NCBI GenBank assembly: GCA_016193565.1
Contig: JACPRY010000007.1
Location: 1 to 35,467 of the forward strand
Direction: 5' to 3'
DNA: 35,467 bases
Source: Armatimonadota bacterium
Lineage (GTDB): Bacteria > Sysuimicrobiota > Sysuimicrobiia > Sysuimicrobiales > Kaftiobacteriaceae
Below the pieces are notes generated by a model, which was given only the letters and a program-made list of their open reading frames with translations, searched no databases and was not told the origin of the DNA. Numbering within the stretch: position 1 is the first letter of the stretch; each line of letters starts with the position of its first letter. The translations under genes were made by a program, and so were the position numbers. Below are positions 1-10,058 of this stretch, one piece after another.

Positions 1-1
1 G

Positions 2-373
2 ACGGACGTTGCGGGCGATCTGGCCTTCCACGCCATGGTGGCAGAAGCGACCGGCAATCCCGTCATGCTGAGCGTCATGCGGCATCTGAACGTGATGTGG
101 CTCCAGGCGCGCGAGCGAACGGGACGGCGACCGACGAGTCCCATCAAAGCCCATCGCTTTCATCGACAGATCCTGGAGGCACTGCGCCGGCGGCTGCCGC
201 CCGCGGCTCGACGGGCGCTGCGCAAACACCTGCAGGATATGCGGGCGGACATATTGGCGGAGCTCCCGGTAACGCGGCAACGCGACAACGCGACAACGCG
301 AAAATTACAGAAGCGAACGTCAGGAGGTCTATCCGATGGCAGCAGAAGCGCGAAAAACCAGAATCGAGCGTGA
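2..373 (+). CDS. GntR-family regulator, FCD ligand-binding domain, C-terminal fragment (5' truncated by window)
   Basis: Frame open from base 2 reads TDVAGDLAFHAMVAEATGNPVMLSVMRHL..., matching the FadR/FCD pattern D..FH..(I/V)AEATGNP. The tail overlaps the fumC start. Confidence 0.75.
   Translation, partial: TDVAGDLAFHAMVAEATGNPVMLSVMRHLNVMWLQARERTGRRPTSPIKAHRFHRQILEALRRRLPPAARRALRKHLQDMRADILAELPVTRQRDNATTRKLQKRTSGGLSDGSRSAKNQNRA
265..304. repeat. Degenerate 8-bp tandem repeat (CGCGACAA)n, about 5 units
   Basis: cccggtaa cgcggcaa cgcgacaa cgcgacaa cgcgaaaa read directly. Confidence 0.85.
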
Positions 374-1754
374 CTTCCTGGGGGAGATGGAGGTGCCGGT
401 CGATGCGTACTATGGCGCGCACACGGCCCGGGCGATCCGGAACTTTCCGATCAGCGGCCTGCGCTTCTCCCGCCCGTTCATCCGCGCCCTCGGTTTGATC
501 AAGCAGTCGGCGGCCGAGGTCAACATGGAGCTCGCTCTTCTGGATCGGCGCATCGGCGAGGCGATCGTCAGAGCCGCCGGCGAAGTGGCCGAAGGCCGGT
601 TCGACGAGCAATTTCCGATCGACATCTATCAGACCGGCTCGGGCACCTCGACGAACATGAATGCCAACGAGGTGATTAGTAACCGCGCTGCCGAGCTGCT
701 GGGCGGGCAGCGCGGGGGCAAGACCGTCCACCCCAACGACCACGTGAACATCTGCCAGTCCAGCAACGACGTCATCCCGACCGCGATCCACCTCGCGGCC
801 CTCATGGAAATCCGCAGCGCGCTCATCCCTGGTCTGGAACGCCTGCAGCGCTCGCTTGAAGCCAAGGCGAAAGGGTTCTACCCCATCGTCAAGACCGGCC
901 GCACCCACTTGATGGATGCGACGCCGATCCGGCTCGGCCAGGAGTTCGAAGGCTACGCGGGGCAGGTCGCTCGCGCGATCCGCAGGCTCCGCTACGCGCA
1001 GGATGAACTGCGCGAGGTCCCGCTGGGCGGCACCGCGGTCGGCACGGGGACCAACGCGCATCCCGAGTTCGCGCGCCGGGCGTGTGCCCGACTGTCGAAA
1101 CTCACGGGCATCGACATCCAAGAAACAGACGCCCATTTCCAGGCGCAGGCATCCCTCGATGCCCTCGTGTTCGCCTCGAGCGTACTGCGCACGTATGCGA
1201 CAGCGCTGATGAAGATGGCGAACGACATTCGTTGGATGGGGTCGGGCCCGCATGCGGGGCTCGGCGAACTCCAGCTGCCCGCGGTGCAGCCGGGCTCGTC
1301 GATCATGCCAGGCAAAGTGAACCCGGTCATCACGGAATCGGTCATCCAGGCCTGCGCGCAGGTCCAGGGCAACGACCTCGTCGTCGGGGTCGGCAACCAG
1401 TGGGGCAACTTCGAGCTCAATACGATGATGCCGGTCATCGCACACAACCTGCTCTGGTCGATCGAGCTGCTCGCGGCGGTCTCGCGCAACTTCGCGGAGC
1501 AGTGTATCGAGGGTCTCACGGCGACAGACCGCGGGCCGGAGCTAGTCGAACGCGGTTTGATGCTCGCCACCGCACTCGCGCCGGTCGTTGGCTACGACAA
1601 GGCCGCGGAAGTGGCGAAGACGGCCGCGGCCACCGGCCGCACGATTAGGCAGGTGGCGACGGAGACACGCGGGCTCAGCGACGCGCAGTTGAAGGAGATC
1701 CTCGACCCGGAAAAGATGACGGCAGCCGGCCTGCATGGAGGCGGGGGAGGTTGA
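336..1754 (+). CDS. fumC: Class II fumarate hydratase
   Basis: 472 aa with [33 protein letters not shown] and [12 protein letters not shown] signatures. Good SD (aggagg) upstream. Confidence 0.95.
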   Translation: MAAEARKTRIERDFLGEMEVPVDAYYGAHTARAIRNFPISGLRFSRPFIRALGLIKQSAAEVNMELALLDRRIGEAIVRAAGEVAEGRFDEQFPIDIYQTGSGTSTNMNANEVISNRAAELLGGQRGGKTVHPNDHVNICQSSNDVIPTAIHLAALMEIRSALIPGLERLQRSLEAKAKGFYPIVKTGRTHLMDATPIRLGQEFEGYAGQVARAIRRLRYAQDELREVPLGGTAVGTGTNAHPEFARRACARLSKLTGIDIQETDAHFQAQASLDALVFASSVLRTYATALMKMANDIRWMGSGPHAGLGELQLPAVQPGSSIMPGKVNPVITESVIQACAQVQGNDLVVGVGNQWGNFELNTMMPVIAHNLLWSIELLAAVSRNFAEQCIEGLTATDRGPELVERGLMLATALAPVVGYDKAAEVAKTAAATGRTIRQVATETRGLSDAQLKEILDPEKMTAAGLHGGGGG

Positions 1755-3532
1755 ACCCGTGGCAGAATACGAATAGCGCTGCGGATCAGATGCACGAGAT
1801 GCTCGAGCACGACATCCTCGTCATTGGGGGCGGCGCGGCCGGCCTGCGCGCCGCCATCGCCGCCGTCCAGACCAATCCCAGGCTGAATGTCGCGATCGTG
1901 TCGAAGGTCTACCCCATGCGCAGCCACACCGTCTCGGCTGAAGGCGGCGCCGCTGCGGTGATCAAGTCCAACGACAGCCTGGAGGAGCACATCAACGACA
2001 CGATCACAGGGTCGGACTGGCTGGCCGACCAGGACGTGGTCGAGGCGTTTGTCCGGGAAGCCCCGGACGAGCTGCTCCAGCTCGAGCATTGGGGCTGCCC
2101 GTGGAGCCGGGAGCCCGACGGCAGCATCGCCGTGCGGCCGTTCGGCGGTATGACGATCGAGCGCACCTGGTTCGCGGCGGACAAAGTCGGCTTCCACCTC
2201 CTGCATACCCTGTTCCAAACCTCCTTGAAGTTTGAGTCCCTGACACGCTACGACGAATGGTTCGCGACGAAACTTCTGGTCGAGAACGGAAGGTGTCAGG
2301 GAGTCTCAGCCATCGAGCTCCGCACCGGAGAGGTGCGGCTGCTCCTGGCGAAAGCGGTGATCCTCTGCACGGGCGGCGCCGGACGCATCTACCCGTTCAC
2401 GACCAACGGCGCGATCAAGACCGGCGACGGGATGGCGATGGCGTATCGGGCCGGCGTGCCGCTCAAGGACATGGAATTCGTGCAGTACCATCCCACGGGG
2501 CTCCCCGGCACCGGCATCCTCATCACGGAAGCCGCGCGCGGAGAAGGCGGCATTCTGGTCAACAAGGACGGGTATCGGTACCTGCAGGACTATGGTATGG
2601 GCCCGCCCGATCCCTGGCCGCGGCTGCGCGCCATGGAGCTCGGTCCCCGCGATAAGATCTCGCAGGCCTTTGTCCACGAGATGCGCAAGGGCCGCACGAT
2701 TGCGGGCCCGTACGGCGACGTGGTCCACCTGGACGTCCGGCACCTGGGCGAAACAAAGATCGACACCAAGATTCCGTTCGTGCGGGAACTGGCTCACCGC
2801 TACGCGGGTATCGACCCGGTGCACGAACCGATTCCCGTGCGGCCGGTCGTGCACTACATGATGGGCGGCGTGCACACCGATATCAACGGAGCTACGCCGA
2901 TCGCGGGATTATACGCGGCGGGCGAGTCGGCGTGTGTGAGCATCAATGGCGCGAACCGGTTGGGCTCGAACTCACTCACAGAGTGCCTCGTCTTTGGCGC
3001 CCGCGCGGGACGGCACGCCGCCGCATTTGCCGCACACCATCGCTCACTCGACCGCGCGGCGCTGGCCGCTCAGGCGCGCGACGAGGCGAAGCGAGTTGCG
3101 GGGCTCGACGGTACAGACGGTGGCACCGAGCGCATCGCCATGTTGCGGACCGAGATGACGCGGGCGATGGAGGAAGGCACCGGCATCTATCGTGATGAGG
3201 GATCGTTGTCAAAGGCCTGCGATGTCCTGCGCACGCTGCGCGACCGGTTTGCCCGTATCCGGCTCGACGATCGCACGCGCAGCTTCAACACGGAGCTGAT
3301 CGCCGCCCTCGAGCTCGAGTGCATGCTGGACGTGGCAGAGGCGGTGGCCCATTCCGCGCTCGCGCGCACGGAATCGCGCGGCTCGCACCAGCGGACCGAT
3401 CACCCCAAGCGCGACGATGCCCGGTTCCTGAAGCACACGCTGGCCTACAGCACGGATGGAGCGCCGAGGATTGACTACCTGGACGTCGTCATCACGCGCT
3501 GGCCGCCGGCCGAGCGCGTGTACGGGAGATGA
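1751..3532 (+). CDS. frdA: Fumarate reductase / succinate dehydrogenase flavoprotein subunit (FrdA type)
   Basis: FAD motif [89 protein letters not shown]. Start may be TTG 1751 (TTGA overlap with fumC) or ATG 1790/1799. Confidence 0.93.
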   Translation: MNPWQNTNSAADQMHEMLEHDILVIGGGAAGLRAAIAAVQTNPRLNVAIVSKVYPMRSHTVSAEGGAAAVIKSNDSLEEHINDTITGSDWLADQDVVEAFVREAPDELLQLEHWGCPWSREPDGSIAVRPFGGMTIERTWFAADKVGFHLLHTLFQTSLKFESLTRYDEWFATKLLVENGRCQGVSAIELRTGEVRLLLAKAVILCTGGAGRIYPFTTNGAIKTGDGMAMAYRAGVPLKDMEFVQYHPTGLPGTGILITEAARGEGGILVNKDGYRYLQDYGMGPPDPWPRLRAMELGPRDKISQAFVHEMRKGRTIAGPYGDVVHLDVRHLGETKIDTKIPFVRELAHRYAGIDPVHEPIPVRPVVHYMMGGVHTDINGATPIAGLYAAGESACVSINGANRLGSNSLTECLVFGARAGRHAAAFAAHHRSLDRAALAAQARDEAKRVAGLDGTDGGTERIAMLRTEMTRAMEEGTGIYRDEGSLSKACDVLRTLRDRFARIRLDDRTRSFNTELIAALELECMLDVAEAVAHSALARTESRGSHQRTDHPKRDDARFLKHTLAYSTDGAPRIDYLDVVITRWPPAERVYGR

Positions 3533-4287
3533 GGAACGGGATGGCTGAGCCCACCATTGCCCTTGAGATTTTTCGCTACCACCCCGAGCAGGGTGAGGCG
3601 CCCAGCTTCCGGCGCTACGAGATCCCCTACCGCGAGGATTGGGTGGTCCTCGACGGCATCAACTACATCAAGGATCAGATCGACGGCACCCTGGCCTACC
3701 GCTGGTCGTGCCGGATGGGCGTGTGCGGCAGCTGCGGCATGATGATCAATGGCACACCACGGCTCAGCTGCGCCGCTTTCTTGCGGGAATACTTTCCGAA
3801 CCCCGTGCGGGTCGAGCCGCTCGCGCATTTCCCTGTGGAACGCGATCTGGTCATCGTCATGGATGATTTCATGCACAAGCTACGGGAGGTCAAACCCTGG
3901 CTCATACGCGGACAAGAAACGCCGCTCTCCGAAGGCGAGTACCGGCAGACACCGGCCGAGGTCGACGAGTACAAACAGTACAGCATGTGCATCAACTGCA
4001 TGCTCTGCTACGCGGCCTGCCCGGTCTACGGCCTGGAGCCCCGCTTCCTCGGACCGGCCGCGATCGCGCTCGCTCAACGCTACAACCTGGATTCACGCGA
4101 TGAGGGACGGAGGGAGCGGCAGGAAGTCCTGAACACGGAGGAAGGCATCTGGGACTGCACCCTGGTGGGTGAATGCACGACCGCCTGCCCGGTGCATGTC
4201 GATCCTGCCGGGTCCATCCAGCGGGCGAAGGTGACGGCCACGGTGGACTGGTATAAGGACGTGCTCCTGCCGTGGGGGAAGCGGTGA
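3529..4287 (+). CDS. frdB: Fumarate reductase iron-sulfur subunit
   Basis: [15 protein letters not shown]...C (2Fe-2S), [12 protein letters not shown] and [17 protein letters not shown] clusters. Confidence 0.93.
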   Translation: MRNGMAEPTIALEIFRYHPEQGEAPSFRRYEIPYREDWVVLDGINYIKDQIDGTLAYRWSCRMGVCGSCGMMINGTPRLSCAAFLREYFPNPVRVEPLAHFPVERDLVIVMDDFMHKLREVKPWLIRGQETPLSEGEYRQTPAEVDEYKQYSMCINCMLCYAACPVYGLEPRFLGPAAIALAQRYNLDSRDEGRRERQEVLNTEEGIWDCTLVGECTTACPVHVDPAGSIQRAKVTATVDWYKDVLLPWGKR

Positions 4288-4664
4288 GCCGCCCTTATCG
4301 CCGAACCATGCCGGCCACCTGGTGGCTGACCAACCGCGCCTACTTCCTCTTCATGGTGCGCGAATTGACGAGCGTGTTCATCGCCATCTATCTCGTCTTG
4401 CTCCTCGTCCTGATCAGCAAGGTGGCGGCTGGGCGCGAGGCGTATGAGGCGTACCTCACGTTTCTCGGCACGCCCGCGGTGCTTGCGTTCCACGTCCTGG
4501 CGCTGGCCGCCGCACTCTACCACAGCATCACCTGGTTCAACCTGGCGCCGAAAGGGCTGGTGGTCCGCGTGAGGGAGCGCCGGGTGCCCGACGCGATCAT
4601 CGCCGGAAGCAACTACCTGGCGTGGATTGCAGTCTCGGCACTGCTGTGGTGGGTTGTGTTGTGA
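4272..4664 (+). CDS. frdC: Fumarate reductase membrane subunit C
   Basis: About 130 aa, 3 TM segments; [25 protein letters not shown] and [13 protein letters not shown] resemble FrdC; overlaps the frdB end. Confidence 0.85.
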   Translation: MGEAVSRPYRRTMPATWWLTNRAYFLFMVRELTSVFIAIYLVLLLVLISKVAAGREAYEAYLTFLGTPAVLAFHVLALAAALYHSITWFNLAPKGLVVRVRERRVPDAIIAGSNYLAWIAVSALLWWVVL

Positions 4665-5008
4665 GGCATTCGAGCGAACCCATCTGGTGGTCGCTCTTCG
4701 CGGCCGGCGGTGTGGTCGCGGCCCTGGTCGCTCCGGTGCAGATCGCGCTCACCGGGATCGCGGCGGCCCTGGGCTGGGCGGACGACGCATTCACCCACGC
4801 CCGAGTGCTGGCGCTGGTGTCGCACCCAATCAGCCGGCTGTACTTGTTTGTGCTGATTTCCCTCCCGCTGTTCCATTCGGCGCACCGGTTCCGGTTCACA
4901 CTGATCGACCTGGGGTTGAAGCAGGGCCGCGGTCTGGTGGCTGTCCTCTGCTACGGCGCCGCGGTCGCCGGCACGATCCTCGCGGCGCTGGTTCTCATCA
5001 GACTCTAG
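4661..5008 (+). CDS. frdD: Fumarate reductase membrane subunit D
   Basis: GTG start overlapping the frdC stop; SSEPIWWSLFAAGGVVAALVAPVQI resembles FrdD; 3 TM segments. The ORF track extends to 4622. Confidence 0.82.
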   Translation: MRHSSEPIWWSLFAAGGVVAALVAPVQIALTGIAAALGWADDAFTHARVLALVSHPISRLYLFVLISLPLFHSAHRFRFTLIDLGLKQGRGLVAVLCYGAAVAGTILAALVLIRL

Positions 5009-6297
5009 TCCGTGGCTCCTTCTGAAGCCGCGCGGCCGCTGTAGGCCACTCTGCGAGATCCCGATGCAGGATTGGTGACGTCAAGTTCAACAACCGCCCG
5101 GTTGCGCCAGGCGATGATCCCCACCGCCAGGCCCATCACGAGCCCGCTCAGCGCGATGGTCCACGGCGCGCCCAACACGTTCCCCAGCACACCGGCGATG
5201 AGACTGTTCAGCGGCCCGCTGCCGATCAGTGCCAGCGTGTAGAGGCTCATGATCCGCCCCCGCAACGCATCGGGCACGTGCGACTGAATCGTCGCGTTGC
5301 ATGTCGCGAGAAACGCCATGACGGATCCGCCGATCCCGACGCTCAGCACCATGGACAGTACGAGATGGCGGGACAGCGAGAACGCGATCAGGCACAGCAC
5401 GGCCGCGTAGCCGAACGACACGATGAGTTTCCCGGGACGGCGCGGCCGCAGCGTCGCCACCATCAACCCGCCGAGCGTCGCGCCGACGCCGGCGGCGCCC
5501 AGGAGGTAGCCGTTCTCCGCCGGCCCGCCGCCGAGCACCTGGCTCGCGACGACCGGCATCAGGACCACGTAGGTGAAGGCAAACGTCCCAACGAGGGAGA
5601 CCAGCAGAAGCAGGGTTCGCTCGATGGGATGCGTGCGCGCATAGTTCACACCTTCGGCCAGGTTCCGCCACAATGTCGCCTGGGTCACGCTCGGCCCGCC
5701 CCATCGAGGACGGATGATCCACAGTACATACAGGATTGCCGCAAATGAGACGGTGTTCACCGCGAAGCACCAGGCCGGGCCTGCGGCAGCGTACACGATC
5801 CCGGCGATCGGCGGTCCGACCACGCGGCTCGCGTTGAAGACTGTCGAGTTGAGGGCGATCGCGTTGCTAAGATCCTCGCGCTCGACGAGCGACGGCAGCA
5901 TCGACTGCCGCCCGGGGGAGTCGAATGCCATCACGATCCCGTTGCCCAGCGCCAGGAGATAGATCTGCCAGACCTCGATGGTGCCGGCGAGGGTGAGCCC
6001 TGTCATAGCGGCGGACTGCAGCATGAACAGGGACTGCGTCGTCAGCACCAGCTTGCGCCGGTCGATCCGGTCGGCGACCACGCCGCCGAGCAAGGACAGC
6101 ACGGTCGACGGCAGCGAGAAAAACAGTACGGTGAGTCCGGTCGCAAGCGCGGAGCCCGTGAGTTCCCAGACGAGGTAGCTCTGCGCCGTGCTCTGCATCC
6201 ACGTCCCAACCAGCGACACGAGCGACCCCGTCCAGAACAGGCGGTAATCGCGATGCCGCAGGGCCGAAAACGTGGACAGCTGCGTGAGCGCCGACAT
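5005..6297 (-). CDS. MFS transporter (MFS_3 / EntS-like)
   Basis: FSALRHRDYRLFWTGSLVSLVGTWMQSTAQSYLVWELTGSALATGL...VADRIDRRKLV; 430 aa, multi-TM. Confidence 0.9.
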   Translation of the reverse strand: MSALTQLSTFSALRHRDYRLFWTGSLVSLVGTWMQSTAQSYLVWELTGSALATGLTVLFFSLPSTVLSLLGGVVADRIDRRKLVLTTQSLFMLQSAAMTGLTLAGTIEVWQIYLLALGNGIVMAFDSPGRQSMLPSLVEREDLSNAIALNSTVFNASRVVGPPIAGIVYAAAGPAWCFAVNTVSFAAILYVLWIIRPRWGGPSVTQATLWRNLAEGVNYARTHPIERTLLLLVSLVGTFAFTYVVLMPVVASQVLGGGPAENGYLLGAAGVGATLGGLMVATLRPRRPGKLIVSFGYAAVLCLIAFSLSRHLVLSMVLSVGIGGSVMAFLATCNATIQSHVPDALRGRIMSLYTLALIGSGPLNSLIAGVLGNVLGAPWTIALSGLVMGLAVGIIAWRNRAVVELDVTNPASGSRRVAYSGRAASEGATD

Positions 6298-6476
6298 TAT
6301 GTCCCGTTGGTGCGCAGCGTGTCGAGTAGCGCCTCGACGTCCTTCCGGTAGATGCGGTACACTTTCCCGAGCTTTGCCGCGGGCAGCAGACCCGAGCGGA
6401 TGTACTTGTAGACAGTCACCTTGTGGATCTGTAAGTACTCGGCGGCCTGCTCGACCGTCAGAATTTCCCGCTCCAT
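6297..6476 (-). CDS. Excisionase-type helix-turn-helix DNA-binding protein
   Basis: MEREILTVEQAAEYLQIHKVTVYKYIRSGLLPAAKLGKVYRIYRKDVEALL; TAATG overlap with the MFS start. Confidence 0.85.
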   Translation of the reverse strand: MEREILTVEQAAEYLQIHKVTVYKYIRSGLLPAAKLGKVYRIYRKDVEALLDTLRTNGT

Positions 6477-6480
6477 CAGT

Positions 6481-7086
6481 TTAGTATTCCTGATTCCCAT
6501 GGTCCCAGATCACGTCGGGGCGGCCGGCCAGGTGATTCGCCCAGCGGGCCAGCACAAAGAGCAGGTCAGAAAGCCGGTTGAGGTAGCGGAGGATCTCCGC
6601 ATTGACCGATTCCTTGCGGGCGAGCGTGACGGTCCGCCGCTCGGCGCGGCGCGATGTCGTGCGCGCTGCGTGGAACGCGGCGGCAAGCGGCGTGCCGCCG
6701 GGCAGGATGAACGCCCGCAGCGGCGGCAGCAGCGCCTGGTAGCGGTCGATCGCTTCTTCCAGCGCGCGGACATGCGCCGTCGTCACGGCCGCAGCCCGGC
6801 GGGAGGGTGCGCCGGAGGGTGTGGCCAGTTCCGCACCGAGGTCAAACAGCCTGTGCTGAATGCCGTCGAGCAGAGACGCGACCGCGGTGTCTGAGAGCAG
6901 CGTCCGCACGATTCCGAGCTGAGCGTTCAATTCGTCGACGGCGCCGTACGCCTCGACCCTGGGATGGTCTTTGGGCACGCGGCGACCGCCGATGAGCCCG
7001 GTCTCTCCGCGATCCCCTGTGCGGGTGTAGATCCTCGGCGCCTGACCGGTGACTCTTCGTCCTGGCGCCGGCTGGCGCGGGGTCAC
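6481..7086 (-). CDS. PduO-type ATP:cob(I)alamin adenosyltransferase
   Basis: IYTRTGDRGETGLIGGRRVPKDHPRVEAYGAVDELNAQLG...FILPGGTPLAAAFHAARTTSRRAERR...LNRLSDLLFVLARW. GTG start overlaps the S9 peptidase stop (GTGA). Confidence 0.92.
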   Translation of the reverse strand: MTPRQPAPGRRVTGQAPRIYTRTGDRGETGLIGGRRVPKDHPRVEAYGAVDELNAQLGIVRTLLSDTAVASLLDGIQHRLFDLGAELATPSGAPSRRAAAVTTAHVRALEEAIDRYQALLPPLRAFILPGGTPLAAAFHAARTTSRRAERRTVTLARKESVNAEILRYLNRLSDLLFVLARWANHLAGRPDVIWDHGNQEY

Positions 7087-9149
7087 GCGTCCGATCCGCC
7101 GGCGACCGCGGCCTCTCGGACCGGCGCCGGCGCCGCCGTCCTGAGGTGGTCCACGAACCACCGCACGATCCAGCGCAGCCGCTCGAGACGGTGGGCCGGC
7201 TTGCCATTGCGCGACAGGTCGTGGCTCTCGTCTGGAAAGCGCACGAAGACCACTTCGCGGCGCAGCTTCTTGAGCGCAGCGAAGAGCTGCTCGGCCTCAC
7301 CGACGGGACAGCGAAGATCCTGCTCGCTGTGCAGGATCAAGAGCGGCGTCGTCACTTTCTCTACGTAGGCAAGCGGGGAGCGCTCCCAGTACCACGTGGG
7401 AGTCTCCCACGGATCGCCCGGAAACTCCCAGAAGCCCTTCATGAACGCGAGGTCGGACGTCCCCCACTGGCTGAGGTGGTTGCAGATCGAGCGCATCGTC
7501 ACCGCGGCTTTGAAGCGGTCGGTGTGACCGATCACCCAGTTCGTCATGAAACCGCCGTAACTGCCGCCGCCGACGCCCAGGCGCTCGGTGTCGATGAACG
7601 GGTACCGTGCGATGGCTGCATTCAGCCCCCGCATGATGTCCTCGTAGTCCTTGCCGCCCCAGTCGTGGTGCGTGGCGGAGGTGAACCGCTGTCCGTACCC
7701 CTGGCTGCCGCGAGGGTTGGTATAGACGACCACAAATCCCTGGGCGGCCAGGAGCTGGAACTCGTGGAAGAACGCTTCGCCATACGCGCTGTGCGGGCCG
7801 CCGTGAATCTCGAGCACCGTCGGATATTTCGCTCCATCGGTGAACTCTACAGGACGCATCACCCAGCCTTCGATCGGCCAGCCGTCCGCGCCCTCATACG
7901 CGAACCGTTCGGGCATGCTCAGCGCAACTGCATCAAACAGCGTCTGGTTCATCGCGGTCAGGCGCCGCTCGCGCCGCAGCGATGATCCGTCGACCTCGGC
8001 CGCGTACAGATCGCCTGGGTGTGCGGGATCTGACACGGCCAGGGCCGCAACCCGGCACGGACGGTCGAGCGAGTAGCCGAAGATCTCGCGGCGTGCGCTG
8101 GTGAGCGGCTGCATCGTGCCGTTGTGGACCGACACCGCACCGAGCTGATTCGTTGCGCCGTCGGCAATGAGCGTGAAGATCGTGGATCCGTCCGGGGACC
8201 ACACCGGACCGCCGACGTCGGGATGCGCGCGCATGTCTGTGATGATGTGGTGGCCGAGGCTGCGGTCGAACGAGCGGGTGAGGTTACTGGGCTCACCGCC
8301 GTCGACGGCCACCATCCAAAGGGCCGTGTTGGTCGCACTCATGCACGCGTTGTCGTGGCCGTAGTACGCGATGCGGCGGCCATCTGGCGACCAGGCGGGA
8401 TTGGTGGCGGGGCCCACCGACTTCGTGAGGCACCGGGGCTCCCCGCCGGATGCCGGGATAAGGTAAATGTCGGTAATGTTGGTGAAGTCGCCTGCTGGCG
8501 TCCGGTTCGAGGAACACGCAATCCAGCGGCCGTCCGGCGACCAGGCGGGATTGGCGTGATCGAAGTCGCCGGTCGTGAGTTGACCCGGCGCTCCAGCCCT
8601 CACGCCGGCCGGACCGATCTCGAATGTCTGGACGAAGATCTGCTTGTAGCGGCCGTCCCAGAAGCCTTCGCCGTCGAACTTGTACCGAACACGCTCGATG
8701 ACCTTGACGTCGCCGGCGTCTTTCTGATCGTACTCGGGCTTGCCCACAAACACAATCGACCGGCCGTCGCTGGACCAGTCCAGCTGGCTCGGCCGCAGAT
8801 TCCCACCTGTCAGCTGCACCGCTTCACCGCCGTCTGCGGGAATCAGGTAGAGCTGCTTGGGATTCTTCTTGTCGTCGCCGCCGGCCGCGCCTCGATCCGA
8901 GAGGAAGGCGATGTACCGGCCGTCCGGCGACCAACGAGGGTCGCTGTCCTTGTGCGCGCCTGAGGTGAACTGACGGGCCGGACCGCCGCCATCGAGCGGC
9001 GCGAGCCACAGGTGAGAGCGATACGTGTCGGCCTCTCTGTCGGCGATGGTCTGCACAAAGACGACCTTCGTGCCGTCGGGTGAGACCCGCGGGTCACTGA
9101 CCCACTTCAACGCGAGCAGATCCTCGATCGTGATCTTGCGCTTCGTCAT
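7083..9149 (-). CDS. S9 family peptidase (acylaminoacyl-peptidase / prolyl oligopeptidase-like)
   Basis: N-terminal beta-propeller repeats (WSPDGR), C-terminal GGGSYGGFMTNW nucleophile and downstream HSEQDLRCPV / DESHDLSRNGKP. Confidence 0.93.
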   Translation of the reverse strand: MTKRKITIEDLLALKWVSDPRVSPDGTKVVFVQTIADREADTYRSHLWLAPLDGGGPARQFTSGAHKDSDPRWSPDGRYIAFLSDRGAAGGDDKKNPKQLYLIPADGGEAVQLTGGNLRPSQLDWSSDGRSIVFVGKPEYDQKDAGDVKVIERVRYKFDGEGFWDGRYKQIFVQTFEIGPAGVRAGAPGQLTTGDFDHANPAWSPDGRWIACSSNRTPAGDFTNITDIYLIPASGGEPRCLTKSVGPATNPAWSPDGRRIAYYGHDNACMSATNTALWMVAVDGGEPSNLTRSFDRSLGHHIITDMRAHPDVGGPVWSPDGSTIFTLIADGATNQLGAVSVHNGTMQPLTSARREIFGYSLDRPCRVAALAVSDPAHPGDLYAAEVDGSSLRRERRLTAMNQTLFDAVALSMPERFAYEGADGWPIEGWVMRPVEFTDGAKYPTVLEIHGGPHSAYGEAFFHEFQLLAAQGFVVVYTNPRGSQGYGQRFTSATHHDWGGKDYEDIMRGLNAAIARYPFIDTERLGVGGGSYGGFMTNWVIGHTDRFKAAVTMRSICNHLSQWGTSDLAFMKGFWEFPGDPWETPTWYWERSPLAYVEKVTTPLLILHSEQDLRCPVGEAEQLFAALKKLRREVVFVRFPDESHDLSRNGKPAHRLERLRWIVRWFVDHLRTAAPAPVREAAVAGGSDA

Positions 9150-9176
9150 GGCGCTTGCTCCCGACATACCGAATTC

Positions 9177-9230
9177 GTGATTCGTGATGAGTGATTCGTC
9201 ACGATTCACCATTCACCATTCACCATTCAC
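9177..9230. repeat. Intergenic heptamer tandem repeat (ATTCACC)4 plus an adjacent imperfect inverted repeat
   Basis: attcacc x3 + attcac at 9204-9230; gtgattcgtga (9177-9187) pairs 10/11 with tcacgattcac (9199-9209). Confidence 0.85.
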
Positions 9231-9235
9231 GTCAG

Positions 9236-9967
9236 TCAGCGTCCATAGGCAAGGCGCTCGACCAGCATCGCGGGGAGTCCCGCCGCTTCCATCTTCTTCT
9301 GCGTCCGCTCCACCGGATACGCGAGGCGGAGGAGCGACACCGTTTGCGCGTCTTCATCGAACCACGCGTAGGCGGCGCGGGCGTCGCCGTCGCGGGGCTG
9401 GCCGACGCTGCCGACGTTGACGATGTACCGCCGCTCCGGCTGCAGGCGCAGCGGCTGTTCCGGCAACAACGGCGCCGCCGTCACCTTCTCGCCATCGAAG
9501 ACAAAGACGGCCGGCACGTGCGTGTGACCGACGAGACACACCCGGAACGGCGCGGCGTCGAAATTCGCCTGCGCCGTGTGCAGATCGAGGATGTACTCTT
9601 CAACGGGATCCCTGGCGCTCCCGTGCACGGCAAGAAACCCGTTCGGGGTGATCTGCTGCGGGAGATCGGTGAGATAGCGGCGGACCGGTGCGGTGAGCTG
9701 CTCGCGCGTCCAGAGGATCGCCGCCTGCGCGAGCGGATTGAAATCCGCGATATCGAGGGCGTCAACAGCCGCCAGGTCGTGGTTGCCGGCAACAGCGCCT
9801 GCCAGCGCGGGCCGCAGCCGTTCGACGCAGGTGACGGGGTCGGGCCCATAGCCGACAAAATCCCCCAGGCAGATGACAGCATCGGGGCGCCGGCGATCCA
9901 TGTCGCCGAGCACGACCTCGAGTGCCTCTAGATTCGCGTGGATGTCGGAGATGATTCCGTACTGCAT
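9236..9967 (-). CDS. Metallophosphoesterase family protein
   Basis: MQYGIISDIHANLEALEVVL...ICLGDFVGYGPDP...GNHDLA...VHGSARDP...GHTHVP. Confidence 0.92.
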   Translation of the reverse strand: MQYGIISDIHANLEALEVVLGDMDRRRPDAVICLGDFVGYGPDPVTCVERLRPALAGAVAGNHDLAAVDALDIADFNPLAQAAILWTREQLTAPVRRYLTDLPQQITPNGFLAVHGSARDPVEEYILDLHTAQANFDAAPFRVCLVGHTHVPAVFVFDGEKVTAAPLLPEQPLRLQPERRYIVNVGSVGQPRDGDARAAYAWFDEDAQTVSLLRLAYPVERTQKKMEAAGLPAMLVERLAYGR

Positions 9968-10058
9968 GTCACGTGCGAATAAAGAGGCACACCACGACTC
10001 GGAGCTGGTGGGTCCGGGGCATCGGGATATAATGTTCGAGGATATGTAGAGGCCTCCT

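Noticed and set aside
144-1445. 433-aa antisense ORF opposite fumC
   Set aside because: Arises from high GC; low-complexity R/A/D-rich translation, no domain, and fully antisense to a clear fumC.
6297-6476. Prophage or integrative element signalled by the excisionase-type HTH
   Set aside because: No integrase, structural phage genes, or att-like repeats nearby; isolated small HTHs of this class are common outside phages.
7146-8963. Long plus-strand ORFs (7146..7985 and 8124..8963) opposite the S9 peptidase
   Set aside because: GC-driven shadow ORFs; no recognisable motifs, while the minus strand encodes a complete S9 peptidase.
9177-9230. CRISPR-like array
   Set aside because: Units are contiguous 7-mers with no spacers and no cas genes anywhere in the window.
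10029-10034. TATAAT-like -10 box upstream of the second MFS gene
   Set aside because: No convincing -35 at the proper distance; insufficient evidence to call a promoter.
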